Of a stretch of DNA of 64,000 nucleotides, positions 55,201 to 63,127 are shown piece after piece. The stretch spans positions 1 to 64,000 of the forward strand of contig JAFGIN010000017.1 of the NCBI GenBank assembly GCA_016929595.1, in the 5' to 3' direction. Origin of the DNA: Chitinispirillaceae bacterium (GTDB lineage: Bacteria > Fibrobacterota > Chitinivibrionia > Chitinivibrionales > Chitinispirillaceae). Position 1 is the stretch's first letter, and each line of letters starts with the position of its first letter. Below the pieces are notes generated by a model. The model was not told the origin of the DNA, searched no databases, and saw only the letters and a list, made by a program, of their open reading frames with translations. A program made the translations under genes and the position numbers.

Positions 55201-55613
55201 TGCCTGAATCATTTGATTATTCAGGGGTCGAAAGAAATATTGTTATTTGTAACAGCGAAAACTGGAGCAGCACCATTGCCGGACTGATGTTGGATGAGTG
55301 GTATGATTTCATTCCGAATAGAACCAAAACGGCCGGCATATCATTTCAGTATGATGCACCAGACTCTGAACCGCCTCAGGCCATGCTTTTGGCGGTATCA
55401 CCGAAACCGACAGGCGCCTGGGAGTTTCGCTATCTGCTCAATACACTTGAAGAAACACTGGAAATGGCAAAAACGCGTGCGGTCGAACCGGATCATGTGA
55501 TACGTAGTCCTTTGCAGACACTGCTGCAGCCAATGCTCTTTGATGCGATTGACAGCGATGTAACCGGTGACAGAAATGTTGAAACTATTGACCTGGTAGG
55601 AGGTGTTCTGTGA
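49242..55613 (+). CDS. Giant uncharacterised protein (2123 residues)
   Basis: Unknown function; the largest gene in the window. The first about 640 residues, after ILLQPVRLETRFKC (about 25-38), are mostly helical and coiled-coil-like (49.3-51.1 kb) and look like an insertion. The remainder is mixed, with recognisable blocks FRVGSQPYGVLPVSSL (about 887-902), NPDLLTPRTAEFIRGTDRG (about 1252-1270) and, near the C-terminus, WYDFIPNRTKTAGISFQYDAP (about 2020-2040). No signal peptide, transmembrane segment, nuclease or protease motif was found. It begins 15 bp after the previous gene and ends in a GTGA overlap with the next. Size and context suggest a structural or scaffold role. Confidence 0.85.
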   Translation: MSNEIQSIYVDPQIARIYEDFRKIGSDTPILLQPVRLETRFKCVDVPMSMKQGDWCMELLFSISLQLERACLLNDNAYINHIMAIIAKLKEVISLLEQQPDVELRVKRSITIWYGIINRKVTAIDTRTKKIVDRLSRAPILAPYVSRLNELRQQLDTQPSAVQKATKLIEDIKKRAIDFSNTRLTYVNKVDKKQNHIIIQQYVQKLEEDLKRFSQLSAQLATVSKAEITALNNAWGTVGSQSGVVLLVSKSIKSIDTLKRSNIRTKNSYSCDIYKGKLERAFDQLKQIMADFNLKRNHVENTLKISQNILARDRIQVYLRLALHSFYTLNITLQSKERLLNKSLLDQHLKTAQSGVLTLIRYMNYVQLVSINDVRTMRKEVELFSELSKVIFSNTNMTAFKSSISDKVTRIISGLRNALEKVSGSPVYLRMTASDSKKFQFVYLPENFKELWVRIYPDSCNVSTHPSRLTQIELDRGMEFLESWYDLYGAETEQQELWTQFAKSFSINRAAFIVREVNSLITNTNDFKTSWHKLVDACIIVLHEDDRDEQDKAFQSIGEHLKSILSFSPIQVRRLDNLLAAISIHAKGNKTRSSVISGYKQTVKQKPIDSRRSTQQNLEFRPYGSIRKDDTETDAIAINLPEQFVMVTQRGDQYCHIHVGNPVDKKMYVGFTDGVLDPLTGKSEAEGVVEPDGKGNLVVNEKLLWIVDFEAAVRKGMAAALPLTEQDYQIGFDRIIVTGVTCHANTSKELNALFDTFQFSPDGCSIIPVGTPTNNTDESATPYKNGMEDPLDCYEDLFQDNTLQPDCDLIRLMKALGLQESSVFNIRNNTSADAVAVQAVNTVLFSATLGRLCEDGMHAFFTPETIERLRAFFTYYISARGVLPAFRVGSQPYGVLPVSSLKDYTVDGEEFDALKLSSNVPNTDQEHDIRFLKLATELIKIFGREWKELAENNVKNLSQLSVFEEPQKTFMEMLGLHATSLTTAIRLVLNSANRSSLIDHTISKKAILSELIDVYRAGRGFSDKIEASNKFYKDFGESNLSRQQPLTEVRSARMLDDIAAEDLGELRELKSPQELADALKTLASADEKKSFILWLLYNGMLRTYRMAATDMLYHYGLISKTVWQRSSSPNHMYVKDKDGITVKQSKWELLWDSFSKTVKFHENQWSYKDATPDSKIVYKLVENIPPADILYTLLKDRLNETNEFDTVYKSILEAIYRELKGYYRTKLKPDVVVPGTITGVNTADLNASHVAVNPDLLTPRTAEFIRGTDRGALIGGLSVRDIFTYPTQKKMNDIVKSKLKTFVDKLEEMVVNSVYLSDLPDEQVRDLVMEHLDTLAYRQDAWQTGLFMKRLDDIRKADTTKIAVGSYGWLLNVKRNPNKSKTHSQVLPASLQDKEEGVYLNTDNESEAKGYLLTPSINHAVTAAILRSGYKSNAAYYGTGDDNRFAVNLSSERIRKALVLHQGMKEGQELDALIGYQIERYLHEEYKRSKTECDALIYTLREVFRKEIQVSGEHASYSNRVVDGDAALEYVTSKLDKSEDKIELGTLLAEDFILKRRFTKILNITESKQQAQAVGNALQQARETLDAYGDLIVSEAVFQHVRGNHVRAASVMDTVANGNIPDRFEIVESIHEGEHIHTKTIAILPAPTLNTSSITASVSPALNNFASQKFASLGTLSISYSHNENSGTLTFDQLAMAATDILLAAKDTSVQFIELIRRRVAFYLRNRNQLVEDADVVVAIINEDGESAAEEMVLIARHILEVFRKTRSLRAEDLEPYCTVSDTLLQLHHVISETAEAIKNSAVEVLDILNDTLQNNDREVLDQALPLLFTLGCASVIIMPMPSVEKLSRNTVVAEIEKVVASYDAVKKKLDSIGSILNSDAYDDAAVLSDLQSVADHFFGGDLKLIPQYTVSLTDVELYEKSNDLLQHSAAQTIDISTVLEQIAQVKDSVNSYSKLQFYTEDVFSEPVTAVLQTPYSKGDCWVGLEMPESFDYSGVERNIVICNSENWSSTIAGLMLDEWYDFIPNRTKTAGISFQYDAPDSEPPQAMLLAVSPKPTGAWEFRYLLNTLEETLEMAKTRAVEPDHVIRSPLQTLLQPMLFDAIDSDVTGDRNVETIDLVGGVL

Positions 55614-57397
55614 GTAATTATACCTGTCAACCGATAAATTATATACAGCGTTTAACCTGTCGCCCACGCGTGAAAGAGTTCGGGCGGGTACTTAAAAATG
55701 AAGTGTATGATCCGTTATGGATGTTGTCGCGGCAGTGGCAGTTTGGTGAATTCAAAGCTGATGATGCCGGTTCTCCTGTACTGGTAAAAACAGAAATATG
55801 TTCCAGTCCCATTACAGATACGAACAGCATTGATGGTCTTAGCGGCCTTGAGTACAGTGCTGAGACTGAGCCGCTTAATACTCGTATTGAAGCTCTGGAG
55901 ATTCGGTTTGATCTCAGGTCTCGCATTGCTCTTGCCAGACAATTTATGAAATTATATGCAATTGAATCATCTGAAGGCAAAACGCAGCTCTTTGAACAGC
56001 TGAAGGTATTATTTCCTTTTGCAGTCAGGCTGGACGATGGTTCGTACCGTTACGAAATAAAAAATCCCAATAGTAAACATGAAAAAGAATCATTCAGTGC
56101 TGCTGTTGCATTATCACTTAAAATAGTAACCAGAAAATCATTTGATGGAAAAAAGTTTTATGATGCTGCAAAACAAGACCCTGACCTGGAGTTTATGACA
56201 CCTAACGCAGCAACCGATACGTACCGGCGGGAAATTAAGCGGGCAACTGAGAAGTTTGTTATGTGGGTGGAGCAAACATATACTCTTCCCAAAAGTGATA
56301 CCTGGAATAACAGTAGAATGGAATACAGTACAAAACAGCTGATTGAAGACGAAAGTAGTATTATTGTACTGAATTCCGAAGAGTATGATGGCAATCATCT
56401 TGACTGGCACAATTTTGATATTACAGGACGTCAGCAGAAAAATACCGCAAAAAATCCTACAACTATTATTACGACTATTCCCGATAGAGTTGCCTATACT
56501 GGTATGCCGGCAAAGCGCTGGTGGGAAATGGAGGATGGATCGGTTAATTTCTGCAATCTTAAAACAGATCTGACTAATACCGCAAAGGTGTTGTTAACCG
56601 AATTTGCACTGATGTTCTCCAATGACTGGTTTAACATACCTTTTGATATTGCATCAGGTGCTGTAACCGAAGTTAAGGGAATGGTTGTTACAGATGTCTT
56701 CGGGGACAAAACCATGATCAGATCCGCACTGGACAAAAAAGTTCCATGGTATGGCTGGACAATGTTTTCATTGCGCGATCAAACTGTAGAGGATGATTAT
56801 TGTGATCAACGGATGTTAGTGCTTCCCGTTACCCATCGTTATCAGGAGAGTGCACCCATAGAAGAGGTATATATGGGTCGTGATGAGATGACCAATATGG
56901 TTTGGGGAGTTGAAAAAACTTTTTTCCATCCAGTGTACGGTAAAGTGAGTGTTGAAGATTCATTGAATCTTGATGGTCATCTTAATTCTGATATACTATC
57001 TGATGCTCCACTTACTTATGATCTGTTCAATGGGGTTGCTAAAAACTGGATACCGTTTGCTCCTGTGCGCCTGGATGGAGACAGTAATTTCAGGGAGATA
57101 ATTCTGCAGCGTGCTGCAATGCCGCAATTGGATGGTTCCGGGTATACACATATCCGTCCCAATACGCAACTACTTCGAGCAGGCATTGATGACACTAATA
57201 ATCAACAGAAAAAACTATCTATTTACGAAGAAGAAGTTCCCCGAAGCGGCATAAAGATCACTTCGTGTTTACGTATGACACGATGGTATAACGGGAAGCG
57301 AATTTTATGGTGCAGCAACAAAAAGAAGGTTGGAAGAGGTGAATCGGCCAGCAGTCTTGAATTTGATAAAATAACTGAAAATAAACTTGCTACGTAA
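55610..57397 (+). CDS. Uncharacterised protein of the five-gene operon (595 residues)
   Basis: Unknown function. GTG start at 55610 with an ideal AGGAGG (55598-55603) and a 4-bp overlap with the giant gene. The N-terminal block VYDPLWMLSRQWQFGEFKADDAGSPV (about 32-57) is highly characteristic and, as I recall, conserved in uncharacterised proteins from several phyla. Other blocks: PAKRWWEMEDGSVNF (about 300-314), LTEFALMFSNDWFNIPFDI, and RDEMTNMVWGVEKTFF (about 424-439). No signal peptide or catalytic motif. Last gene of the coupled operon. Confidence 0.85.
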   Translation: MSNYTCQPINYIQRLTCRPRVKEFGRVLKNEVYDPLWMLSRQWQFGEFKADDAGSPVLVKTEICSSPITDTNSIDGLSGLEYSAETEPLNTRIEALEIRFDLRSRIALARQFMKLYAIESSEGKTQLFEQLKVLFPFAVRLDDGSYRYEIKNPNSKHEKESFSAAVALSLKIVTRKSFDGKKFYDAAKQDPDLEFMTPNAATDTYRREIKRATEKFVMWVEQTYTLPKSDTWNNSRMEYSTKQLIEDESSIIVLNSEEYDGNHLDWHNFDITGRQQKNTAKNPTTIITTIPDRVAYTGMPAKRWWEMEDGSVNFCNLKTDLTNTAKVLLTEFALMFSNDWFNIPFDIASGAVTEVKGMVVTDVFGDKTMIRSALDKKVPWYGWTMFSLRDQTVEDDYCDQRMLVLPVTHRYQESAPIEEVYMGRDEMTNMVWGVEKTFFHPVYGKVSVEDSLNLDGHLNSDILSDAPLTYDLFNGVAKNWIPFAPVRLDGDSNFREIILQRAAMPQLDGSGYTHIRPNTQLLRAGIDDTNNQQKKLSIYEEEVPRSGIKITSCLRMTRWYNGKRILWCSNKKKVGRGESASSLEFDKITENKLAT

Positions 57398-57452
57398 CAT
57401 CTTACTTTGTATATTAATACTTTGATACTAAAGATAATTAGAAAAACTTCCC

Positions 57453-58400
57453 ATGACATTTGTTTTTGAAGCAAAAGGTGAAATAGCCAGCAGTCATGGG
57501 CCTCTCAAAGGAATAGGGCATGAGCCCTATTCCGGCGAGAGTGGTTTTACAGTCGCAACATTCAATCAAATACTCCAAAAACCTTTAAATTCGTTAACAC
57601 TTATAGATTGCAGACCCGTTAAAGCTTTTCGTAAATTGCATATTCCAGATTCTGTACATCGTTCTGAAATTCATCCGTGTAAGAATGATCTCTATAACGA
57701 ACCCGTTTTCATTGGTGATACTCTGAAACAACAGATGTTTTATGCAAAAGAATTGCGTTACACAAATTCGACATTCTGCAGTAACTGTTTCAGTGAAATC
57801 ACAGATAATCTTCTGTCATTTTATGACAAATTTTATACATTAAAAATTCTTGCAGGAAAAACTGGTTGTGGAAAGAGTGAAATTCTAAAAAAATTACAAC
57901 AACAGTCACAACAGATAATAGATATCGAGAAGATTGCAAACCATGCAGGATCTGTTTTCGGTAAATTGATTACTAACGATAAGCAACCATCGGTATTGCA
58001 GTTCAGGCTGAATGTAGCCTGGAAACTTGCCGGGTTTGATCGTAACAAACCAATATGGATGGAGCAGAAAGCCCGGGCTGTCGGATCAGTTTCACTAACT
58101 GATGGATTTCTTAAACAGATTGAATCTGCTCCTCATTATGTAATCGAAGCTGACGTCGAAAAACGGCTCGAACGTATTATTAAAATCTATGGCCATACAG
58201 ATTTTGATGTTCTGCTGACACTTTCAGAAAAGATTGTCCCAAGGCTGCGGGAAACAGAGAAAGCTATATATGAAAAAGCTGTAAGAAACAGGTCTGTTAA
58301 AGAACTCTTTATTGTTTTACTTTCCTATTACGATTCGGTATATGATTTCTATTTGAACAAGGTAAATTCCAGCAAATTTAATTTTTTCCGGACCCCATGA
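57453..58400 (+). CDS. MnmH/SelU-like protein with degenerate rhodanese domain
   Basis: A 315-residue relative of tRNA 2-selenouridine synthase. The P-loop half is good: LAGKTGCGKSEIL (133-145), IIDIEKIANHAGSVFG (155-170) and PIWMEQKARAVGSVSL (200-215) match the family's GKTGxGKT, DLEGLANHRGSxFG and ExESRxIG blocks. The rhodanese half starts normally (LTLIDCRPVKAFRKLHIPDSVH, 48-69), but the Cys-containing C-x-R-G-G-x-R-S active-site loop is absent, and the protein is about 50 residues shorter than usual. So sulfur/selenium transfer is unlikely by the known mechanism. It may be a decayed or repurposed enzyme. The gap to the previous operon is 55 bp. Confidence 0.7.
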   Translation: MTFVFEAKGEIASSHGPLKGIGHEPYSGESGFTVATFNQILQKPLNSLTLIDCRPVKAFRKLHIPDSVHRSEIHPCKNDLYNEPVFIGDTLKQQMFYAKELRYTNSTFCSNCFSEITDNLLSFYDKFYTLKILAGKTGCGKSEILKKLQQQSQQIIDIEKIANHAGSVFGKLITNDKQPSVLQFRLNVAWKLAGFDRNKPIWMEQKARAVGSVSLTDGFLKQIESAPHYVIEADVEKRLERIIKIYGHTDFDVLLTLSEKIVPRLRETEKAIYEKAVRNRSVKELFIVLLSYYDSVYDFYLNKVNSSKFNFFRTP

Positions 58401-58593
58401 TAATGAGGGTAAATGATAGTAGCCGCCTCACCTGTCCGTAAATATGAATTACCTATACATCTCAATTCAAATGTTGTTGAAAAAAGATTAATGGAATTTT
58501 GTATGACTGATATAGATGTCTTTGGTATGGCTATTCTCTTTACTGAGAGAAGTACCATTCGAAAGGGGAATCTTTCTCTTAGATCGAAAATTT

Positions 58594-58630
58594 GACTTTT
58601 TTTAACCGCTTTTGTTCAATTTAAAAAGTC
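58594..58630. terminator. Possible bidirectional terminator
   Basis: GACTTTTTTTAA (58594-58605) and TTAAAAAGTC (58621-58630) can pair into an AT-rich stem with T-runs on both strands, between convergent genes. It overlaps the last codons of the minus-strand lipoprotein gene. A weak call because the stem is AT-rich. Confidence 0.3.
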
Positions 58631-59845
58631 ACTTGCATTCAACCCCACGATAATAAGATCATCGAGCCATACATCAGCAGTGCTTTTCGCAAGGAAATTA
58701 ATGTTGCTCACTGCACTGTTTCCACTCTGCCACGAAATTATCTGAGCGGATGAAGTAAGCAGTGCATTTGGAATGTCAGAAGAGCGGATGGTACACTCAT
58801 TCCAGCCAGATGTGAGATTTACCGGGATTTCATACACAGGATACTCTGTTGATGAACCGAATGGTCTGCAGGTGAACTGTACATAAATAGTGCCTGAGCC
58901 TTTTGCCATAAATGTAAATGCAGTCATTTTTGACAAATCGAACCAGGACTTGCTGCTGTTACTATCTTTTGAATTACTGAAATCAACACCTATCAGAGCA
59001 AATGAAGCATTAAATGACTGATCAATCTGAAATTGGCAATGTAAACTCCCTCCTCTGTATGCATTCGACGTCGAATCAATTGCTTCAACCAGACCAGGTT
59101 CTGCTGTTGGCAGAATCCTGCTTTTACCTCCATTTACGGAATCGGTAAATGCCCACCAGCTTCCACCACCAAGCAGGGTAGTAAGTGCGTTAAGCCCATC
59201 CCTGTTTTCAAAATCCTCAAGTACAGTTACCGGCGTACTGTATGAATGAATAGTATCTCCGGAGTTATCGTTGCTGAACAATACATCTCTGGTGCTGTAC
59301 TGATCATTTATCATGACACGTAACAGCTGCTCTCCACGCGGTAGCCGCATTGAGAAAAAACCATCATTTTGAATAGTACCTTCGTTATCGATTCCCAGAA
59401 CAAGCAGACTTGCACCTGATGCCGGTGTACCATCCTTGAATACTCTTCCTGTAAACAGTGCCGGCGTATCGATCATACAATCTCCAACCATCACACCGGT
59501 GTCATTACCAGAAATATAGAACCGTTTAATTGCACAAAGCGAATCTCTGTTTATCAGCTCCAGGAGATAATATCCTTTTCCCGGCTGCGTTATAGCGAAG
59601 GATCCATTTTTCCCTGAAACTACTTTCTTTTGATCCTTTGGAGAAACACTGAAAGGTACATAATCCTGTTTCCTGAGAGTAACAGTCACATTTTCGGCAG
59701 CGATGCCTCCAGGCAACTTTACACAACCGGATACTTTCGCCTCCCCGATATCGGTGCCTGTACCATTACCCGCCAATGGTGCATCACTGCAGCGAAATAG
59801 TAACGTAATACAACAGAAAAGCAATACTGCTTTCACAATACTCAT
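58616..59845 (-). CDS. Carbohydrate-binding-like lipoprotein
   Basis: A 409-residue lipoprotein: hydrophobic signal, Cys19 in LLFRCSDAPLAGNGTGT. Residues about 35-110 and 120-195 are two carboxypeptidase-regulatory/transthyretin-like beta domains (VSGCVKLPGGIAAENVTVTLR; FTGRVFKDGTPASGASLLVLG). From about 220 to 400 (TVLEDFENRDGLNALTTLLGGGSWWAF...AFTFMAKGSGTIYVQFTCRP...VWLDDLIIVG) is a CBM11/CIA30-like jelly roll. The start overlaps the stop of the TIGR02147 regulator (ATGA). Such regulator-lipoprotein pairs recur in Fibrobacter relatives, so it may be a surface polysaccharide sensor or binder. Confidence 0.75.
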   Translation of the reverse strand: MSIVKAVLLFCCITLLFRCSDAPLAGNGTGTDIGEAKVSGCVKLPGGIAAENVTVTLRKQDYVPFSVSPKDQKKVVSGKNGSFAITQPGKGYYLLELINRDSLCAIKRFYISGNDTGVMVGDCMIDTPALFTGRVFKDGTPASGASLLVLGIDNEGTIQNDGFFSMRLPRGEQLLRVMINDQYSTRDVLFSNDNSGDTIHSYSTPVTVLEDFENRDGLNALTTLLGGGSWWAFTDSVNGGKSRILPTAEPGLVEAIDSTSNAYRGGSLHCQFQIDQSFNASFALIGVDFSNSKDSNSSKSWFDLSKMTAFTFMAKGSGTIYVQFTCRPFGSSTEYPVYEIPVNLTSGWNECTIRSSDIPNALLTSSAQIISWQSGNSAVSNINFLAKSTADVWLDDLIIVGLNASDFLN

Positions 59846-60687
59846 ACGTCCTTCTTTTTAACTTTTGCACGTGGCACCATCTGAAATCCCAACCGTACTA
59901 CAACATCCGGTTCAGAATCTTCTCTGGCAATAGCAATCAATCGTTTGCGAAACTCCTGAATCTCCAGACGCAGTTTATCAAATGTTTTGCTCGATATACT
60001 CATCACGACAGAGGAAATGCTTCGATCAGAAACAGAACAGTTCTCAAATGCTTCTATGTCAAGTTCGAGGTTTTTTTTATGAAACTGGCTCAAGATGGTT
60101 GAATTCACTGTCGGTGGTGTTGACAAGATCGGTTCTGATGGCTCATATCCGGCTCTGTTTTCGCGTTTTTTAATAAAACCGTTTTTATGTAAAAACCCAA
60201 TGGCATTTTCAACCTGTTCAGCTTTTACCGGGGGAATAAGCATTCTCCCCAATGCATTATAATCATTTCCGAAATCAACTATACCAACCAGGTCACGAAT
60301 TACCGGATAATACCACTTTTCAAAATAACGAAGCTTCTGATCTTCAAGTGAGTGTGAGGTTTTTTCTGACCTGATTTTCAGGAGTTCTTTAAGAAGCATC
60401 TCCTTACGGTCTACATTCTTTTCGTTTCCGAACTTTACGAGTAATTCAAAAAAAAATGCCTCGGATGGAGCATGCTTGATTGCACTGGAGAAGTTTGGAA
60501 TATAATTAGGTGATAATTTACGTTCGTTTCTCAAAACCCGTAAAAGGTAGGTAGATCCGGGTATATTTGCATCGGCGAGAAATTTTCTATGCGAAAATTC
60601 CGGATCAACTTTTTTAAAATAGCCGAAAACATCGTTTAAATATTCACGATAATCAAAATAATCATAAATGACAGGCTTGTTAACCAA
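59842..60687 (-). CDS. TIGR02147-family regulator (Fibrobacter-type)
   Basis: A 281-residue cytoplasmic protein typical of the TIGR02147/DUF4423 family: the N-terminal YDYFDYREYLNDVFGYFKK...FSHRKFLADANIPGSTYLLRVLRNERKLS contains an HTH-like region, then helices with 'FYFELLV'-like FFFELLVKFGN, and the C-terminal 'SSVVMSISSKTFDKLRLEIQEFRKRLIAIARED'. The family is abundant in Fibrobacterota and rare elsewhere, and is thought to regulate transcription. It is coupled to the lipoprotein gene by a 4-bp overlap and transcribed away from the GH5 gene. Confidence 0.88.
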   Translation of the reverse strand: MVNKPVIYDYFDYREYLNDVFGYFKKVDPEFSHRKFLADANIPGSTYLLRVLRNERKLSPNYIPNFSSAIKHAPSEAFFFELLVKFGNEKNVDRKEMLLKELLKIRSEKTSHSLEDQKLRYFEKWYYPVIRDLVGIVDFGNDYNALGRMLIPPVKAEQVENAIGFLHKNGFIKKRENRAGYEPSEPILSTPPTVNSTILSQFHKKNLELDIEAFENCSVSDRSISSVVMSISSKTFDKLRLEIQEFRKRLIAIAREDSEPDVVVRLGFQMVPRAKVKKKDV

Positions 60688-61142
60688 CTATCACTCCATT
60701 GAACTAACCTGATTCAAATAGTACCTGCTCTTATTTGTAGTTTCGATTCTCCTGAGATGGATCTTAATATACTACAGAAAAAACCTTGTTCATTGTTCTT
60801 TTTAACGAATCATGCATTGGCGTTTTTTGAAGATTCTCCATTCATCTATTCGACTTCATAGAATTTTTAAAAACTCCTCAAGTGCAGGTTTTAGCCAATA
60901 TCCAGTATATATAAAGAAATAAAAAATGGCAACAATTATTTATGCTTCGATCATCATACTTTCAGATGTATTCTTCTATTTATCTCCAATAAGGGGCATT
61001 TTTGTTCAATTTTCTGTAATTTTAAATAAAACCATAAAAAAAGTCATCAGGAAGTTCATTTTGATGCTATATTTATTGGCAACAGTTTTTAAATAATTAC
61101 TCTATACAGAATCGATAGAGCCATTAACCAGGGAGTCTTCTT
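60688..61142. other. Divergent intergenic region, AT-rich
   Basis: About 455 bases between the divergent TIGR02147 and GH5 genes, so both promoters must be here. A small dyad TTGAA-9-TTCAA (60699-60717) lies next to the TIGR02147 start. No strong consensus promoter, RNA gene or remnant was recognised. Confidence 0.4.
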
Positions 61143-63107
61143 ATGGGTTTGATTTCAATGAATAAAAACCTGTGTAATTATTTGATGTTTTTTTCAATCA
61201 TTCTATTTCCAGTTATCTCTGCCACCTGTGCAGATCTTCCCGGATTCAGAGTTGCCGGGAGACACCTCTACGATAAATGCGGTGAAAAAGTGATCCTTCG
61301 AGGTGTCAATAAAATGACCGTCTGGACTGATATTAATAGCGAAAGTTTTCCGGAAATTGCACAAACAGGCGCAAATTGTGTACGCATCACATGGATAACT
61401 ACCGGAGCAACAAATAAGTTTGATTCAGCTATCACTAAATGTTATCAGAATAAAATGATCCCGATGGTAGAACTGCACGATGCAACAGGCGAATGGTCTA
61501 AGCTTTCAATGTGCGTCGACTGGTGGACTAAGCCGGAAGTAGTCAGCATCATCCAGAAGCATGAGGAGTACCTGCTTATAAATATTGCAAATGAGTGCGG
61601 TCAGACCGTCTCTGATGCTGATTTTAAAACAGGATATCTAAGTGCAATCACGAAAATGAGAACCGCCGGCATTCATGTTCCACTTGTCATTGATGCAGCA
61701 AAATATGGACAGGACATCGATATTCTCCAATCGGTTGGACCGGACCTCATTACTGCAGATCCTGATCACAATCTGCTCTTATCGGTGCATATGTGGTGGC
61801 CGGTAGAATGGGGATACAGCGATCAGAAAATCACTGATGAAATATCGCAATCAGTCAAAATGAATCTGCCGTTTATTGTTGGTGAATTTGCCCATACAGG
61901 AGTTGGCTGTGAGACTACAATCAACTATAAACACATAATTGCTGAATGCCAGAAGAATGAAATCAGCTGGCTTGCCTGGGAGTGGGGACCTGGAAATAGC
62001 GATTGCACAGAGATGGATATGACTACCGATAGCAAATTTGAAACATTAAGAGACTGGGGGCTTGAAGTTGCCGTTACTGACCAGAACAGTATCAAAAATA
62101 CTTCTGTCCGACCGAAATTTATTCTCAATAAAGTGTGTGAGGGAAGTCAGGTAAGTAGATTCAGTGTATCTGTTATTGCAAAAGGCCGTGGCAGCGTTGC
62201 TATTACTCCCAGCAAATCAATGGTTGATTCCGGACAAACCATTACAATCACCGCCACCGCTGATGCAAACAACAGCTTTGTTAACTGGACCGGGAGCAGG
62301 GAAGGTACCCAGAGCCAATTAACTCTTACAGTCACGGAAAACCTCAGTATTACTGCAGTATTCACCGACAATGGACCAGCTGTCGGCGCTGAACTTGTTA
62401 GTAATGGTACCTTTACAGAAGATCTGACAGGATGGTATTTCGGTGCCTATGCCCCGTCTGAAGGAACAGCTTCTGTTGATAACGGCACACTTGTGGTGCA
62501 GATGACCACACCGGGAACTGAAGGCTGGAATGCACAACTTAAAGCTGGTAATCTCGATATTGTAAAAGGAAAATCGTATATCGTTTCGTTTAAAGCAAAA
62601 GCTGATGAACCTTTTGAACTTGCCACCAATGTCGGTTTGGATGAGGACCCATGGACAACCTACTCAGGCTATCAGAAACTGTCTATTGGAACGGAGATGG
62701 AAACGTTCAGCTTTGAGTTTACAATGGGACAAGAGGATGACCGTAAAGCCAGAATAGTTTTTGATCTGGGGTTATTATCAGGAAATATTTATTTTGATGA
62801 CGTAAGTATTAAATCTGTAGAGGGTAGTGCGGTTAAAGAAATTCAAAGAAAAAAAGCGCGAACATCGATCACCTTAAAAAGGGGCGCGGGTATCTGCACA
62901 ATTTCAGTCCCAGAAACAGTGACCGGCACTTTTGAACTAGTTGACATATCGGGAAAGAACGCAGCCCGCCTGAAAACTGCGACCTATGAAGCGGGTTTTC
63001 ATGACATATCGTTCCCTGAACATAGACTTCATTCAGGTACCTACATGGTACTTTTTGCCAGCCGGACAGATAGACATGTTGTATCTCCATTGATTATAAT
63101 TAAATAA
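61143..63107 (+). CDS. Multidomain secreted GH5 glycanase (mannanase/cellulase)
   Basis: A 654-residue enzyme; ATG at 61143 with GGGAG seven bases upstream. Signal peptide to about 30. GH5 catalytic domain (about 33-310): LRGVNKM, acid Glu151 in IANECG, HMWW near 216 and nucleophile Glu248 in IVGEFAHTG; closest in style to GH5_8 mannanases. Then a divergent InlB-type beta repeat (about 340-408: GRGSVAITPSKSMVDSGQTITITATA), a CBM4/9-like jelly roll (about 415-565) and a C-terminal sorting-like tail (about 590-654, FELVDISGKN...HSGTYMVLF). Followed by the SGNH esterase gene 20 bp on, so co-expressed polysaccharide degradation is likely. Confidence 0.93.
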   Translation: MGLISMNKNLCNYLMFFSIILFPVISATCADLPGFRVAGRHLYDKCGEKVILRGVNKMTVWTDINSESFPEIAQTGANCVRITWITTGATNKFDSAITKCYQNKMIPMVELHDATGEWSKLSMCVDWWTKPEVVSIIQKHEEYLLINIANECGQTVSDADFKTGYLSAITKMRTAGIHVPLVIDAAKYGQDIDILQSVGPDLITADPDHNLLLSVHMWWPVEWGYSDQKITDEISQSVKMNLPFIVGEFAHTGVGCETTINYKHIIAECQKNEISWLAWEWGPGNSDCTEMDMTTDSKFETLRDWGLEVAVTDQNSIKNTSVRPKFILNKVCEGSQVSRFSVSVIAKGRGSVAITPSKSMVDSGQTITITATADANNSFVNWTGSREGTQSQLTLTVTENLSITAVFTDNGPAVGAELVSNGTFTEDLTGWYFGAYAPSEGTASVDNGTLVVQMTTPGTEGWNAQLKAGNLDIVKGKSYIVSFKAKADEPFELATNVGLDEDPWTTYSGYQKLSIGTEMETFSFEFTMGQEDDRKARIVFDLGLLSGNIYFDDVSIKSVEGSAVKEIQRKKARTSITLKRGAGICTISVPETVTGTFELVDISGKNAARLKTATYEAGFHDISFPEHRLHSGTYMVLFASRTDRHVVSPLIIIK

Positions 63108-63127
63108 CACGTACAGGAGAATTAGAA

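Noticed and set aside
40823-57397. Interpretation as a contractile injection system (eCIS/T6SS)
   Set aside because: No sheath, tube, baseplate, spike or AAA+ motif recognised in any of the five genes; kept as an unknown operon.
58413-58595. 60-codon plus-strand frame after the MnmH-like gene
   Set aside because: No clear ribosome-binding site and no recognisable motif; most likely chance.
61076-61092. TTGGCA-type sigma54 element before the GH5 gene
   Set aside because: The -24-like half is present but no G at the -12 position; only half the site.
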